Origin: Alphaproteobacteria bacterium
GTDB taxonomy: Bacteria; Pseudomonadota; Alphaproteobacteria; UBA8366; Aestuariispiraceae
Assembly: GCA_033344895.1 (NCBI GenBank)
Contig: JAWPMN010000001.1
Coordinates: forward strand, 62,001 to 126,000
Direction of reading: 5' to 3'
DNA: 64,000 nt
Shown: in pieces, positions 17,033 through 25,899 of the stretch
Numbering within the stretch: the first letter of the stretch is position 1
Layout of the letters: the number at the start of each line of letters is the position of its first letter
Made by a program: the position numbers and the translations under genes
The notes under the pieces: generated by a model
Told to the model about the DNA's origin: nothing
Database searches by the model: none
Seen by the model: only the letters and a program-made list of their open reading frames with translations

Positions 17033-18247
17033 ATGCGACGGGGCGATTTCATGGATGAACTGGATATCGAGGGGCTGCGCGCCGATACACCGGGCTGCGG
17101 CGGCGGGCTGATCCATCTGAACAATGCCGGGGCCGGACTGATGCCGCGCCCGGTTCTGGAGAGCGTTCAGGCCCACCTCACCCGCGAGGCGACGATCGGC
17201 GGCTACGAGGCGTTCAATCTGGCCAGGGACCAGGCGGAAAGCCTGTATGACAGCGCCGCGCGCCTGATCGGCGGCAAGCCCAACGAGATTGCCTATCTGG
17301 AGAACGCGACCCGGGCCTGGGACGCCGTCTTCTACGCGTTCGACTGGCAACCCGGCGACACCGTCGTAACCGCCAGGTCGGAATACAATTCCAACATGAT
17401 CGCCTTCCTGCATGCCGAAAAGCGTCACGGCATTCGGGTCGTGCTGGCGCCCGATACACCGGACGGCGCAGTCGATCCAGACGGGCTGGAGGCGCTGCTG
17501 GACGACAGCGTGAAGCTGATCTGCCTGTCGCATATGCCGACCAATGACGGTCTGGTGAACCCCGCCGAGGCCGTCGGCACCGTAGCCGCGAAGCACGGCA
17601 TCCCCTATCTGCTGGATGCCTGCCAGTCGGTCGGCCATTACCCGGTCGACGTCGCACGGATCGGCTGTACCATGCTGTCCACCACCGGCCGCAAATATCT
17701 GCGCGGTCCGCGCGGGACAGGATTCCTGTGGGTGCGTGAAGACTGGATCGCGCGGCTGGACCCGCCTTTCCTGGACAACCGCGCAGCCCGATGGACGGAA
17801 ATCGACGGCTACGAGGTCTGGGACAGCGCCCGCCGCTTCGAGAATTGGGAAAGCTACATCGCCGGCCGGATCGGGCTGGGCGTCGCGCTGGACTATGCCA
17901 ACATGCTGGGCGCGGACCGGATCTGGGATCGGGTCACCGGCCTTGCCACCCGGCTGCGGCGCGGTCTGGCGGAAATTCCGGGCATCACGGTCCATGACCG
18001 CGGCACGGTGAAGAGCGGCATCGTTACCTTTTCACATCCAGATGTGGACACGGCGGAGATCGTGAACCGGCTGCGGCTGGAGCATCGGATCAACACCTCG
18101 GCCTCGGACGTCCAACTGACCCGGACCGAGACGCTGGACAGCGGCATCAGGGCGATGGTCCGCGCCTCCCCGCATGTCTACAACACCGAGGCCGAGATCG
18201 ACACGCTGCTGAACGCAGTGTCCGGGATCGTTCAGGTCCGGAAATAG
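17033..18247 (+). CDS. Class V PLP-dependent aminotransferase/desulfurase-like enzyme
   Basis: This protein has 404 residues from ATG 17033, or 398 from ATG 17051, which begins more like relatives (MDELDIEGLRAD). Motifs include IHLNNAGAGLMPRPV at the start, PLP-ring contacts around LLDACQSVGHY and the Schiff-base Lys in TTGRKYLRGPRGTGFL. It belongs to the isopenicillin-N-epimerase/SufS-like branch; the substrate could be an amino acid or cysteine conjugate. It stands alone and its last 16 bp overlap the convergent membrane-protein gene. Confidence 0.85.
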   Translation: MRRGDFMDELDIEGLRADTPGCGGGLIHLNNAGAGLMPRPVLESVQAHLTREATIGGYEAFNLARDQAESLYDSAARLIGGKPNEIAYLENATRAWDAVFYAFDWQPGDTVVTARSEYNSNMIAFLHAEKRHGIRVVLAPDTPDGAVDPDGLEALLDDSVKLICLSHMPTNDGLVNPAEAVGTVAAKHGIPYLLDACQSVGHYPVDVARIGCTMLSTTGRKYLRGPRGTGFLWVREDWIARLDPPFLDNRAARWTEIDGYEVWDSARRFENWESYIAGRIGLGVALDYANMLGADRIWDRVTGLATRLRRGLAEIPGITVHDRGTVKSGIVTFSHPDVDTAEIVNRLRLEHRINTSASDVQLTRTETLDSGIRAMVRASPHVYNTEAEIDTLLNAVSGIVQVRK

Positions 18248-19077
18248 GCGTAGACACGGCCCACATAAACGCAGGCCAGCATGATACCCAACGCCTGGAT
18301 CAGCGCCTTGATCAGGCCGCCGAGCGGCGCGACACCCGACGGGAGCAACATCGCGAATCCAAGGGACAGGGCGAGTTGAACCAGCATGAGCGTGCCGCCG
18401 AAGCTGACGAGCGACCAGAATAGCGGACGGGCCTGCGCCTTGGTCTCATCCCAGCCGGCTCTGATCGCGAAGGGCTGACCCAGGGCCGTCGCCCCAAGTG
18501 CCGGAACGAACCGGGCCGAAACATAGATAAAGGCCGCCAGGCCGAGAACGGAGCCGACAACGCTTGCCAATTGAAGGAATGTGCCTCCCGACGCCGCACC
18601 GATTACCGCTGCCAGCACACTGACCGTCAGGGTCGATGCAATTAGCACCCCGATCATCGCCGCCAGCGAAAACACGACCACCACGATGTACGCGAAGAGA
18701 TACTGAAGTTCCGCCTCGCCGAGAGATAAGAGCGGAAACCGTCCGTCCTCCGGCGGACCGTATACGGTCAGTCGGATCCATACCGTGATCGCGGGCAGCA
18801 ACACCAATAGGGTGAGTATCTCAAAAGCCAGAACTTCGAAGAATCCGCCCACGGCGGTCAGATACAAGATGAGATCGGCCATTTCATTGCCGGGCGGCGG
18901 CACTGGCGGCGGCGACATCATGGTCGAAACCAGCATGCTGGCCACGACAAAGGCGCCGAGCGACAGCCACGCCGACCGCAGGAACAGACCGAAATGCCCG
19001 AACGGCAGCGAGAAACTGCCCAGTACGATGTCCTTTGTCGGGAAAGTCCCTGCCCCACCTGTATCGGGTTCGCTCAC
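18232..19077 (-). CDS. Multi-spanning membrane protein of unknown function (paralogue of 20915-21796)
   Basis: This 281-residue protein starts at GTG 19077 and has about six hydrophobic helices. Features shared with the protein at 20915-21796 include a proline-led helix with a basic exit (LPAITVWIRLTVYG against MTPALAIWLRMGVEG) and the loop RFVPALGATALG against HFIPAVVGSALG. No Pfam-like motif is recognised. It ends inside the convergent class V aminotransferase gene by 16 bp. Function unknown. Confidence 0.75.
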   Translation of the reverse strand: MSEPDTGGAGTFPTKDIVLGSFSLPFGHFGLFLRSAWLSLGAFVVASMLVSTMMSPPPVPPPGNEMADLILYLTAVGGFFEVLAFEILTLLVLLPAITVWIRLTVYGPPEDGRFPLLSLGEAELQYLFAYIVVVVFSLAAMIGVLIASTLTVSVLAAVIGAASGGTFLQLASVVGSVLGLAAFIYVSARFVPALGATALGQPFAIRAGWDETKAQARPLFWSLVSFGGTLMLVQLALSLGFAMLLPSGVAPLGGLIKALIQALGIMLACVYVGRVYAYFRT

Positions 19078-19155
19078 GGTTCCCTCTGCATGTCCTTGTA
19101 TGTCCCGCGACGGATATAGGGGGTGTCGCGGGGTTTGGCCACCGATTCGCGCGCC

Positions 19156-19623
19156 TCACTCTTCGGCATCGTCGTCGCGGCTGCGATCCTCATCCATGAA
19201 GGTGCGGACCTCGGCCAGGGTCGGCAGAAGCACGGCGATCCGGTCGGGGGGGATGGCTGTGGCCAGGCGCTGGACGTCGGGATCCAGCGCCCGAATGGCC
19301 TCCTCGCGAAACCGGCGCCCCTGATCGGTCAGCCACACCCGCTTGCTGCGGCCGTCCTTTGGATTGGGCCGCATTTCGACCAGGCCATGCTTCACCAGAC
19401 CGGTCAGGGTATGGGTCATCGTCGTCTTGGGCACCTGAAAGGCCCTGGCCAGGGTGTTCGGCGTCTGGCCATCCCGGACCCTGGTCAGATGGTTCAGGAC
19501 AGAGAAATGCGGCAGCATCAGCCCCTCCGGGAGCCGCGCCTCCATCGCCGCGCGGCTCAACTGTGAAAGGATGCCGATCTCGTTGAAGAATCCGAAGTAA
19601 ATGAGCCGCGTTTCGTCGTCCAT
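19156..19623 (-). CDS. MarR family transcriptional regulator
   Basis: This 155-residue protein has a MarR winged helix: helix-turn-helix around NTLARAFQVPKTTMTHTLTG and wing with the signature DGRSKRVWLTDQGRR. N- and C-terminal helices form the dimer interface. The gene starts 13 bp after the nitroreductase stop, so the regulator is the second gene of that transcript and should autoregulate through the double palindrome at 20751-20786. The inducer is unknown; quinones or nitro/electrophilic compounds are common for such pairs. Confidence 0.92.
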   Translation of the reverse strand: MDDETRLIYFGFFNEIGILSQLSRAAMEARLPEGLMLPHFSVLNHLTRVRDGQTPNTLARAFQVPKTTMTHTLTGLVKHGLVEMRPNPKDGRSKRVWLTDQGRRFREEAIRALDPDVQRLATAIPPDRIAVLLPTLAEVRTFMDEDRSRDDDAEE

Positions 19624-19636
19624 TCCGGACCTTGCT

Positions 19637-20734
19637 CTAAAGAATCTTGTTTTCCAGCGGCCAGCGCGGGGCGGGCGGTTTGGCCGGTCCGAAACCCAGC
19701 CTTCCGATCATCTGAACAGTATGCCCTGGTTCGGCCAGCAGGTCATGGGCGGACTGACGGTGTTCCGACATTTCGGGATATTCCTGAAGCGCCTGACTGA
19801 CCGGATGGAGGGACAGGCCCAACCCCGTCGTCGCCAGATTGAGGCGCATCCACTGCCGTCCGGCGCCGATCTGATGCTCCCGCGTGTTCCCGTTGGTGGT
19901 GACGACAGCATAGGCCGGCGTGGCGGCCAGCATCTCCTGATAGATCGCAATGCCCTGCTGGTAGGACGTCGATGTCGGATCCAGCTGTGCCTGCCGACTC
20001 AGCATGCCGAAGGTGATCAGGAGTTCCAGCATGCCACCGCCGAGATCGATACCGTCCGGATTGGCTTCGATCTCCGACTTGCCAAGCCGCATCAGTTCCA
20101 CACTTTCGCGATGGGTCCTGGGCGTTCCGGCTTCCACTTTCCAGGCCCTCCAGGTCAGATCGCGCAATGCCGCGACTGTGTCAGGATCCGTGACAATGTC
20201 CGCCATCGCCTGAAGTCCGAAGGCCAGCTCCTCCGGGACTGCGCGGTCTTCGAACGGTTCCTTGCAGGAACGTCGGTCCAGCATGTGGTCGAACAGTGGG
20301 CTGCGTTCCGCGCCTGGCTGAAAGACGACGCGTGCGGTCGGCCCATCCTCTCCCTCCGGAAACAGTGTCGTATCCAGCTTGAAGCCACGGGCGCTCGCCG
20401 CGATGTCCAGACCTTCCAGGAAACAGCCCATCCCGATGGTCAATTGCCTGTCATAGGGGTCGGTTTCCGGGAGGTTCAGCGTCCGGTCACGATGAATGAT
20501 CACCGTGTCGTCACCGACCAGTTCCGCCAGCCACGGCTGACGGTTATGCGGGTTGGGTGCCAGGATCGCGTAGGACAGCGCAAACCGGCGGGGCTCGTCA
20601 TAGCCCCCTGCTACCCGCCAGGGCGCCAACGCCTTATCCGGAGACCGCGTGGCGACATGGCCGGCCCATCCGCCGGCTGCGAGAATGGTACCGCCCCCGA
20701 TCAGGGCGAGGGTCTTACGTCGGGAAAGGGGCAT
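19637..20734 (-). CDS. Exported nitroreductase-fold protein (Acg-like)
   Basis: This 365-residue protein starts with a twin-arginine-like signal (SRRKTLALIGGGTILAAGGW). The body resembles two half nitroreductase domains as in mycobacterial Acg: LAPNPHNRQPW near the start, DRRSCKEPFEDRAVP mid-protein and GAGRQWMRLNLATTGLGL near the FMN-site end. Family members bind FMN in a closed site and may store or reduce rather than act as classic nitroreductases. It is co-transcribed with the MarR gene. A Tat route would fit a cofactor-loaded periplasmic flavoprotein. Confidence 0.85.
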   Translation of the reverse strand: MPLSRRKTLALIGGGTILAAGGWAGHVATRSPDKALAPWRVAGGYDEPRRFALSYAILAPNPHNRQPWLAELVGDDTVIIHRDRTLNLPETDPYDRQLTIGMGCFLEGLDIAASARGFKLDTTLFPEGEDGPTARVVFQPGAERSPLFDHMLDRRSCKEPFEDRAVPEELAFGLQAMADIVTDPDTVAALRDLTWRAWKVEAGTPRTHRESVELMRLGKSEIEANPDGIDLGGGMLELLITFGMLSRQAQLDPTSTSYQQGIAIYQEMLAATPAYAVVTTNGNTREHQIGAGRQWMRLNLATTGLGLSLHPVSQALQEYPEMSEHRQSAHDLLAEPGHTVQMIGRLGFGPAKPPAPRWPLENKIL

Positions 20735-20750
20735 CGATCAAACTCCATTT

Positions 20751-20786
20751 AGTGCGATTTCGTATTATATAGTTCGATATCGTACT
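20751..20786 (-). promoter_or_regulatory. Tandem MarR-type operator, two 16-bp palindromes 20 bp apart
   Basis: AGTGCGATTTCGTATT (20751-20766) and AGTTCGATATCGTACT (20771-20786) are imperfect palindromes of shared pattern AGTnCGATnTCGTAnT. They start exactly 20 bp apart, about two helical turns. They lie 16-52 bp upstream of the nitroreductase ATG, overlapping the expected promoter. The nearby MarR protein is the obvious candidate ligand. Confidence 0.75.
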
Positions 20787-20914
20787 TAATGGCAAGAACA
20801 ATATGATTTCCGCGCACTCCCCCACCGAACCTGAAGAGGTTGTGTCCCCAAACTGGCTAACAGGAGGGGACGTGACGACAATGTCCGTCGCCGCCCAGGA
20901 TCAGAATCGCCGCG

Positions 20915-21796
20915 TCACATGCCCGGTCGCATCGATTGATAAATGCGGGCAAAGAACAGACAGCCCATCAAGGTACTGAAGAACTCGACGAAGACACCGA
21001 GGGCCGTGAAGAAAATCAAGTATGCCCAATAAGATCCCGATGACGGGTCAAAGCCGAAGCCTAACCCAAGGACATCCGCTAGCAGGAAGCCGAGCGCGGT
21101 CACCACGAACCCAAACAGTGCAAATATGAGAAGGCAGACGATGACGAACATAATGAAGGCGAGAACGACAATGATGCCGCTACCGCGCGCCAAACGCCAG
21201 GAACGGCCAATGCCGATTCGGTCGCCCAAGGCGGAGCCAACGACCGCCGGGATGAAATGGGACAAGACATACCCGAAGGCCGCGAGGGATAGGATCATCG
21301 CCGGAACCGCCAACCATTGCGCGTCTCGGCCCAGCGCCCGAACACCATCGAAAACGGTGGTCGCGAGCAAGGCCATACCGACCGAGAGAACCACACCAGT
21401 GAGGATTAAGGCGATCAACAATCGGATTTCTCGGCCGCCGAATGGGAACGACGTTTCCCGTTGTGCCTGACCACGGCCTTCGACGCCCATCCGCAGCCAG
21501 ATCGCCAACGCTGGGGTCATGGGCAGTAGAAAGACGAGTTCGAAAACCAGGGTATGGACCGTGACCCGCATCTCTGTCGGAATCCACCCAACCCTGTGAC
21601 CGATCGTAAACAGCTCCCGATCCAGAATGTAAGGGCTCAGGAATGGCGTGAGCAGTGCCAGGACGAAGACAATCGCCAGCGGAAGCCGCGCCGCACGGAA
21701 ATAGGTTCCGACGTAACCGAACGCCTCGTGCATCGCAAAACCGAGGGGCGCCAAAACGGTTAGGCGCCCCGACGTGTTAATCGTGTCGTCCGACAT
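20915..21796 (-). CDS. Multi-spanning membrane protein of unknown function (paralogue of 18232-19077)
   Basis: This 293-residue protein has about six to seven hydrophobic helices and shares helix-loop landmarks with the protein at 18232-19077 (see that entry). A glycine/phenylalanine-rich loop (GLGFGFDPSSGSYW) precedes the last helix. The 125 bp between it and the operator region hold no gene. No motif allows a functional call. The creatinase gene ends 18 bp upstream on the same strand, so read-through is possible. Confidence 0.75.
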   Translation of the reverse strand: MSDDTINTSGRLTVLAPLGFAMHEAFGYVGTYFRAARLPLAIVFVLALLTPFLSPYILDRELFTIGHRVGWIPTEMRVTVHTLVFELVFLLPMTPALAIWLRMGVEGRGQAQRETSFPFGGREIRLLIALILTGVVLSVGMALLATTVFDGVRALGRDAQWLAVPAMILSLAAFGYVLSHFIPAVVGSALGDRIGIGRSWRLARGSGIIVVLAFIMFVIVCLLIFALFGFVVTALGFLLADVLGLGFGFDPSSGSYWAYLIFFTALGVFVEFFSTLMGCLFFARIYQSMRPGM

Positions 21797-21814
21797 GTCC
21801 CCCCCATAACCCTT

Positions 21815-23032
21815 CTATCTGGACGGGAGTATATTATGCTCCGGGCCGAAGGGGAAACCGGTGATGTTGTCGGCACCGTCTTCCGTGACGATCAGGATGT
21901 CGTGCTCGCGATATCCGCCAGCACCGGGCAGACCTTCGGGCAGCATGATCATCGGTTCCATGGACACGACCATGCCGGGCTGCAGGACGGTGTCGATATC
22001 CTCGCGCAGTTCGACGCCCGCCTCGCGGCCGTAATAGTGGCTCAGCACCCCGAAACTGTGGCCATAGCCGAAGGACCGGTACTGCAGCAGGTCCCAGCCT
22101 CGATACATCTCATTCAGTTCAGCCGCGATATCGCAGCAGCGCGCCCCGGGTTTGATCAGGTCCAGCCCACGCCGGTGGACGGCAACGTTCTTTTCCCACA
22201 GGTCGAGATGCGCGTCGGAGGCATGTTCGCAGAACAGGGTCCGCTCCAGCGCCGTGTAGTAGCCGAAGATCATCGGGAACGTGTTCAGCGACAGGATGTC
22301 CCCCGCCTGAACCACCCGGTTCGTGACCGGGTTATGGGCCCCGTCCGTGTTGATGCCCGACTGGAACCAGGTCCAGGTATCCATCAATTCGACATAGGGA
22401 TAGGAGGCGGCGATCTCTCGGATCATGGCATTCGTTCCGGCGATGGCGACCTCATGCTCCGGCACGCCGGCCGCCACGGCCTCTGCCACTGCGACGCCGC
22501 CGATATCGGCGACCTGGGCGCCCTTGCGGATCAGGACGTGCTCTTCCTCCGACTTGATCGTGCGCATCCACATGGACGGCTGACCGACATCGACCAGTTC
22601 CACGCCCGGCAGCGCGTCCTGAAGCTGGCGTTGCGTGTCCAGCGTGATGTGGTCGAACTCGACACCCAGCCGCTTCACGCCCCGGGTCAGGGTCTGAACG
22701 GCATGGAAATAGTTATCCTTCCGCCAGTCGGTATAGGTGACGTTGTCCCCGAATGTCCGGCGCCACGGCTGCCCGCCGTCGATCCCGGCGGAGATGGAGG
22801 TCGCGCCGTCCCGGTCGATCACGAAGCCGTATTTGCGCCCGAAATAGCAGTAAACGAAGCCCGCGTAGTAGTTGATGCAGTGATAGGATGTGAACAGGCA
22901 GGCATCGACATCGTTCTGTCCCATCCAGTCACGCACAGCGTTCTGCCGCCGCGCCATCTCCGCGTCGGAGAAGGGGGAATAGGATTTTTCGCCATTATGC
23001 CAGGTCACCAGACGCGCGAGATCGTCGGCCAT
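21815..23032 (-). CDS. Creatinase (creatine amidinohydrolase)
   Basis: This 405-residue protein is highly similar along its whole length, from memory, to Pseudomonas putida creatinase (403 residues). Matching blocks include FTSYHCINYYAGFVYC, ISAGIDGGQPWRRTFG, MDTWTWFQSGINTDGAHNPV and VSMEPMIMLPEGLPGAGGYR. H233 corresponds to the catalytic H232, with Glu in YYTALERTLF and SMEPM. The pita-bread fold is shared with metal peptidases, but creatinase needs no metal. Reaction: creatine + H2O gives sarcosine + urea in the cytoplasm. AGGAGAG precedes ATG 23032. Confidence 0.93.
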   Translation of the reverse strand: MADDLARLVTWHNGEKSYSPFSDAEMARRQNAVRDWMGQNDVDACLFTSYHCINYYAGFVYCYFGRKYGFVIDRDGATSISAGIDGGQPWRRTFGDNVTYTDWRKDNYFHAVQTLTRGVKRLGVEFDHITLDTQRQLQDALPGVELVDVGQPSMWMRTIKSEEEHVLIRKGAQVADIGGVAVAEAVAAGVPEHEVAIAGTNAMIREIAASYPYVELMDTWTWFQSGINTDGAHNPVTNRVVQAGDILSLNTFPMIFGYYTALERTLFCEHASDAHLDLWEKNVAVHRRGLDLIKPGARCCDIAAELNEMYRGWDLLQYRSFGYGHSFGVLSHYYGREAGVELREDIDTVLQPGMVVSMEPMIMLPEGLPGAGGYREHDILIVTEDGADNITGFPFGPEHNILPSR

Positions 23033-23061
23033 ATCTACTCTCCTAGGGTTTGAGGCGGGCG

Positions 23062-23865
23062 TCAGGCGCCGCGCAGGATAGGGAAGTCCGGGCCGGACAG
23101 CGGGTCCCCGCTGGCCAGGGTCACATTCGGGAAAGGCGGCGAGGTCACACGGCCTTCGGGCCGGATGAAGGTCGCCGGTCCGCCTACCAGCCGCAGGGAA
23201 AACGCGCGGCGGCTCTGATCGGCGCTGTTGTTCGCGGGGGCGCCGTGAATGGTACGGTAGTCGAAGGCGACCGCGTCGCCCGGCTCCAGCGCCCAGCCGA
23301 GAATGTCGTATTCATCGCGATGATCGTTGATGTTCGGAATATCTTCCAACCCGTCCCCCGGATTCAGCGCCGAGCCGTCGAAACGCTGCGGCCGGAAGAA
23401 CTTGCCCCATTTGTGCGAGCCACCGACGAATTCCAGCGTCCGGTCGCGCGGCACCGGATCCAGTGGCACCCAGATGCTGACTGTGCGCGGGGCCTCAACG
23501 CTGTAATAGGGCTGATCCTGGTGCCAGGGCGTCGGAATGCCGGTATTGGGCAGTTTTACGATAACGTGCTCGTGGAACAGTTGGACCTGTTCGCATCCCA
23601 TCAGTTCCGCGCCGACATCGGCGGCGGGTGAATTGAAGATGAAGTCCCGGTATTGCGGAATGCGCTGCCAGTTGCAGTAGTCGCTCAGGAAGGTGCCGCC
23701 CTTCTCCTCGTCGTGATAGATGCGGGCCTCCGGTGCAGGGTCCTCGATATTGCGGTCAACGCCGGCGCGCAGCGTGTCCACCCAGTCGCGGAAGACACCG
23801 CGCAGCACGGCCGCACCGTCGCGGTCGAAAGCGTCGACCGTTTCCTGATCCAGATAGGCTGCCAT
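23062..23865 (-). CDS. PhyH (phytanoyl-CoA dioxygenase) family Fe(II)/2-oxoglutarate enzyme
   Basis: This protein has 267 residues from ATG 23865; the preceding GTG is less likely. Iron ligands are HQD in PTPWHQDQPYYSV and the distal His in DYRTIHGAPANN. The 2-oxoglutarate Arg is in SRRAFSLRLVG. The family hydroxylates small molecules using O2 and 2-oxoglutarate. It is upstream of creatinase by 29 bp on the same strand and divergent from a LysR gene, so its substrate may be a guanidino or N-methyl compound. That substrate guess is inference only. Confidence 0.88.
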   Translation of the reverse strand: MAAYLDQETVDAFDRDGAAVLRGVFRDWVDTLRAGVDRNIEDPAPEARIYHDEEKGGTFLSDYCNWQRIPQYRDFIFNSPAADVGAELMGCEQVQLFHEHVIVKLPNTGIPTPWHQDQPYYSVEAPRTVSIWVPLDPVPRDRTLEFVGGSHKWGKFFRPQRFDGSALNPGDGLEDIPNINDHRDEYDILGWALEPGDAVAFDYRTIHGAPANNSADQSRRAFSLRLVGGPATFIRPEGRVTSPPFPNVTLASGDPLSGPDFPILRGA

Positions 23866-23921
23866 CACGTCGATCCTCAGAAATGCGTTTGATACCCCTC
23901 CGCTTTACACCGTCTGCGCCT

Positions 23922-23946
23922 ATCCGTAGAAATAATACTTATGGAT
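23922..23946. promoter_or_regulatory. Possible LysR-type operator in the PhyH/LysR divergent region
   Basis: ATCCGTAG (23922-23929) and TTATGGAT (23939-23946) form an imperfect inverted repeat (6 of 8) in the 75-bp divergent gap. The right arm touches the LysR start codon. It fits a LysR autoregulatory site, but the evidence is weak. Confidence 0.3.
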
Positions 23947-24888
23947 ATACTTCATAAGAAAATCCGATCGCTCACATTGAAGCAGATCGCCTATGCCGTG
24001 GCGACGGCGGATGCGGGAAATGTGTCGATGGCGGCACGGCGTCTGAACGTGTCTCAGCCGGCGATCTCGGCCGCAATCCAGGCGCTTGAAGACCTGTTCG
24101 GGCATCGAATCTTCACGCGCCATCCCGGACAGGGCGTCGCCCCGACTTCGTTCGGCCTGACAGTGCTGGCCGAGGCGCGTAACCTGCTGGCCCAGGTAGA
24201 GAGTTTCTCCTCGCTTGGAGACCCCGCGGCGGCACCGCGAGGTCAGGTCGTGCTGTGCTGCTATCGCGGGTTGGGGCCCTATGTCCTGCCCGGCCTTCTG
24301 AAGCATCTGGAATCGCAATTGCCCGGCATTACCGTGCGTTTCCTTGAGGTCGATCTGGACGAAGTCCCGTCGCGACTGCAGCAGGACAATGCGGACATGG
24401 CGATTACATACAATCTGGGCCTCGATGAAGGGCTGGAATCCCATTCCCTCTATTCGGCGCGGCCGTATCTGCTATGCGCTTCCGATCATCCACTGGCCGT
24501 GCGCGACACGGTCGCCCTGCAGGACCTGCAGGGTGAGGCCCTGATCCTGCTGGATCAGCCGACCAGCGCCCAGCATATGATCAGCCTGTTGAAAGGGCAC
24601 GGCGTCGAACCGCGCATCGCGGCACGGGTCAGCGAGTACGAACTGCAGCGGGCCCTCGTCGCCCATGGCTTCGGAATCAGCCTGACCTACACCGTGCCGA
24701 ACAATGGTGTCTCGTATGATGGCCGACCGTTGGTGGCCCTACCGATCGACACCCCCTTGCCGTCCGAAAAGGTCCTTCTGGTTCGAAACATTCAATCGCG
24801 ATACCACCCGGCGGTTGCTGCAACACATGCTGCCGTTCTGGACTGGGCCCAAACGGAAAGGGTCAGCCCGACGGTGCCGCATGCTTGA
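23941..24888 (+). CDS. LysR family transcriptional regulator
   Basis: This 315-residue protein has an N-terminal winged helix (VSMAARRLNVSQPAISAAIQALEDLFG, about residues 29-55). The effector domain starts near 95 (RGQVVLCCYRGLGPYVLPGLL) and includes LLCASDHPLAVRD. It is divergent from the PhyH-creatinase pair, the classic arrangement for control of the neighbouring catabolic genes; creatine or sarcosine are reasonable effectors by context. No clear ribosome site precedes ATG 23941. Confidence 0.92.
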   Translation: MDILHKKIRSLTLKQIAYAVATADAGNVSMAARRLNVSQPAISAAIQALEDLFGHRIFTRHPGQGVAPTSFGLTVLAEARNLLAQVESFSSLGDPAAAPRGQVVLCCYRGLGPYVLPGLLKHLESQLPGITVRFLEVDLDEVPSRLQQDNADMAITYNLGLDEGLESHSLYSARPYLLCASDHPLAVRDTVALQDLQGEALILLDQPTSAQHMISLLKGHGVEPRIAARVSEYELQRALVAHGFGISLTYTVPNNGVSYDGRPLVALPIDTPLPSEKVLLVRNIQSRYHPAVAATHAAVLDWAQTERVSPTVPHA

Positions 24889-24958
24889 TCGCACCCTGTC
24901 GGCGGTTTAACGCTTACGTCCGGATGGAATTCACCATTGTCCAGAGGGAGGCCGCCCC

Positions 24959-25891
24959 ATGGCCCGCGGTTCGTTCTCCGGCGTTCTGTCGCCGGTCCTT
25001 TCGCCCAACAGCGCCGACGGCGGCGTCGACGCCGAACGCTTTCAGGCGATGTGCAAATGGCAGCTTTCCGCGGGGATCGACGGTCTGGCCATTTTCGGCA
25101 CGACCAGCGAAGCCAACAGCATTTCCATCTCGGAGCGGATGCGGCAGACCGAAGCCTTGGTCGCATCCGGGGTGCCGGCCGACAGGCTGATGCCGGGCAC
25201 GGGCACCTGCTCCCTTGCCGACACCGCGGCGCTGACCAAACAGGCTGTCGAACTCGGCGCGGGCGGTGTCCTGCTACTGCCCCCCTTCTATTTCAAGGGT
25301 GTCAGCGAGGACGGGTTGTTCGCCTATGTCGCGGAACTGATCCGGATCGTCGCCGACGACCGGCTACGCATCTATCTGTATCACATCCCGCCGCAGGCCG
25401 TGATCGGTTGGTCCCTGCCACTGATCCAGCGCCTTGTTGCCGCCTTTCCGCAGACGGTGGTCGGCCTGAAGGACAGCACCGGCGACTGGGACAACACCAA
25501 GGCGATCCTGGATAACGTTCCGGACTTTGATGTCTTCCCCGGTTCCGAACTGCTGCTGCTTGACGGCCTGAAAAATGGGGGCGCCGGGTGCATCAGCGCG
25601 ACCGCCAACGTGAATCCGACCGGCATTCGCGCCGTTCTGGATGCCTATGCCGCGGGCGATATGGACGCGGCCGAAAAGGCGAACGAGGCGATGAAGGCTG
25701 TCCGGCTGGTCTTTCAGGGCTATGCGCCTATCCCGGCCCTGAAGGCGGCCGTCGCCAGTTTCAGCGGCGATGATGCCTGGGCGGCGGTTCGCCCCCCACT
25801 TTTGGGCCTGACTGCCGACAAGACCGCAACCCTGATGGAACAGCTGCGCCAGCTGGATTTCTCCATCGACTTCAATGGAAAGCTGGGCTGA
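24959..25891 (+). CDS. DapA/NAL superfamily lyase or dehydratase
   Basis: This 310-residue TIM barrel has Schiff-base Lys K171 in VVGLKDSTGD, Tyr Y141 in IYLYHIPP and the carboxylate-binding TTSE loop (FGTTSEANSIS, about 47-57). The GTTSE rather than GTTGE wording and the late IPALKAAV end suggest a catabolic or unknown-substrate member rather than true 4-hydroxy-tetrahydrodipicolinate synthase. It follows the LysR gene by 70 bp with a good GAGGGAGG site. It may belong to the same regulon. Confidence 0.88.
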   Translation: MARGSFSGVLSPVLSPNSADGGVDAERFQAMCKWQLSAGIDGLAIFGTTSEANSISISERMRQTEALVASGVPADRLMPGTGTCSLADTAALTKQAVELGAGGVLLLPPFYFKGVSEDGLFAYVAELIRIVADDRLRIYLYHIPPQAVIGWSLPLIQRLVAAFPQTVVGLKDSTGDWDNTKAILDNVPDFDVFPGSELLLLDGLKNGGAGCISATANVNPTGIRAVLDAYAAGDMDAAEKANEAMKAVRLVFQGYAPIPALKAAVASFSGDDAWAAVRPPLLGLTADKTATLMEQLRQLDFSIDFNGKLG

Positions 25892-25899
25892 GACCGACC

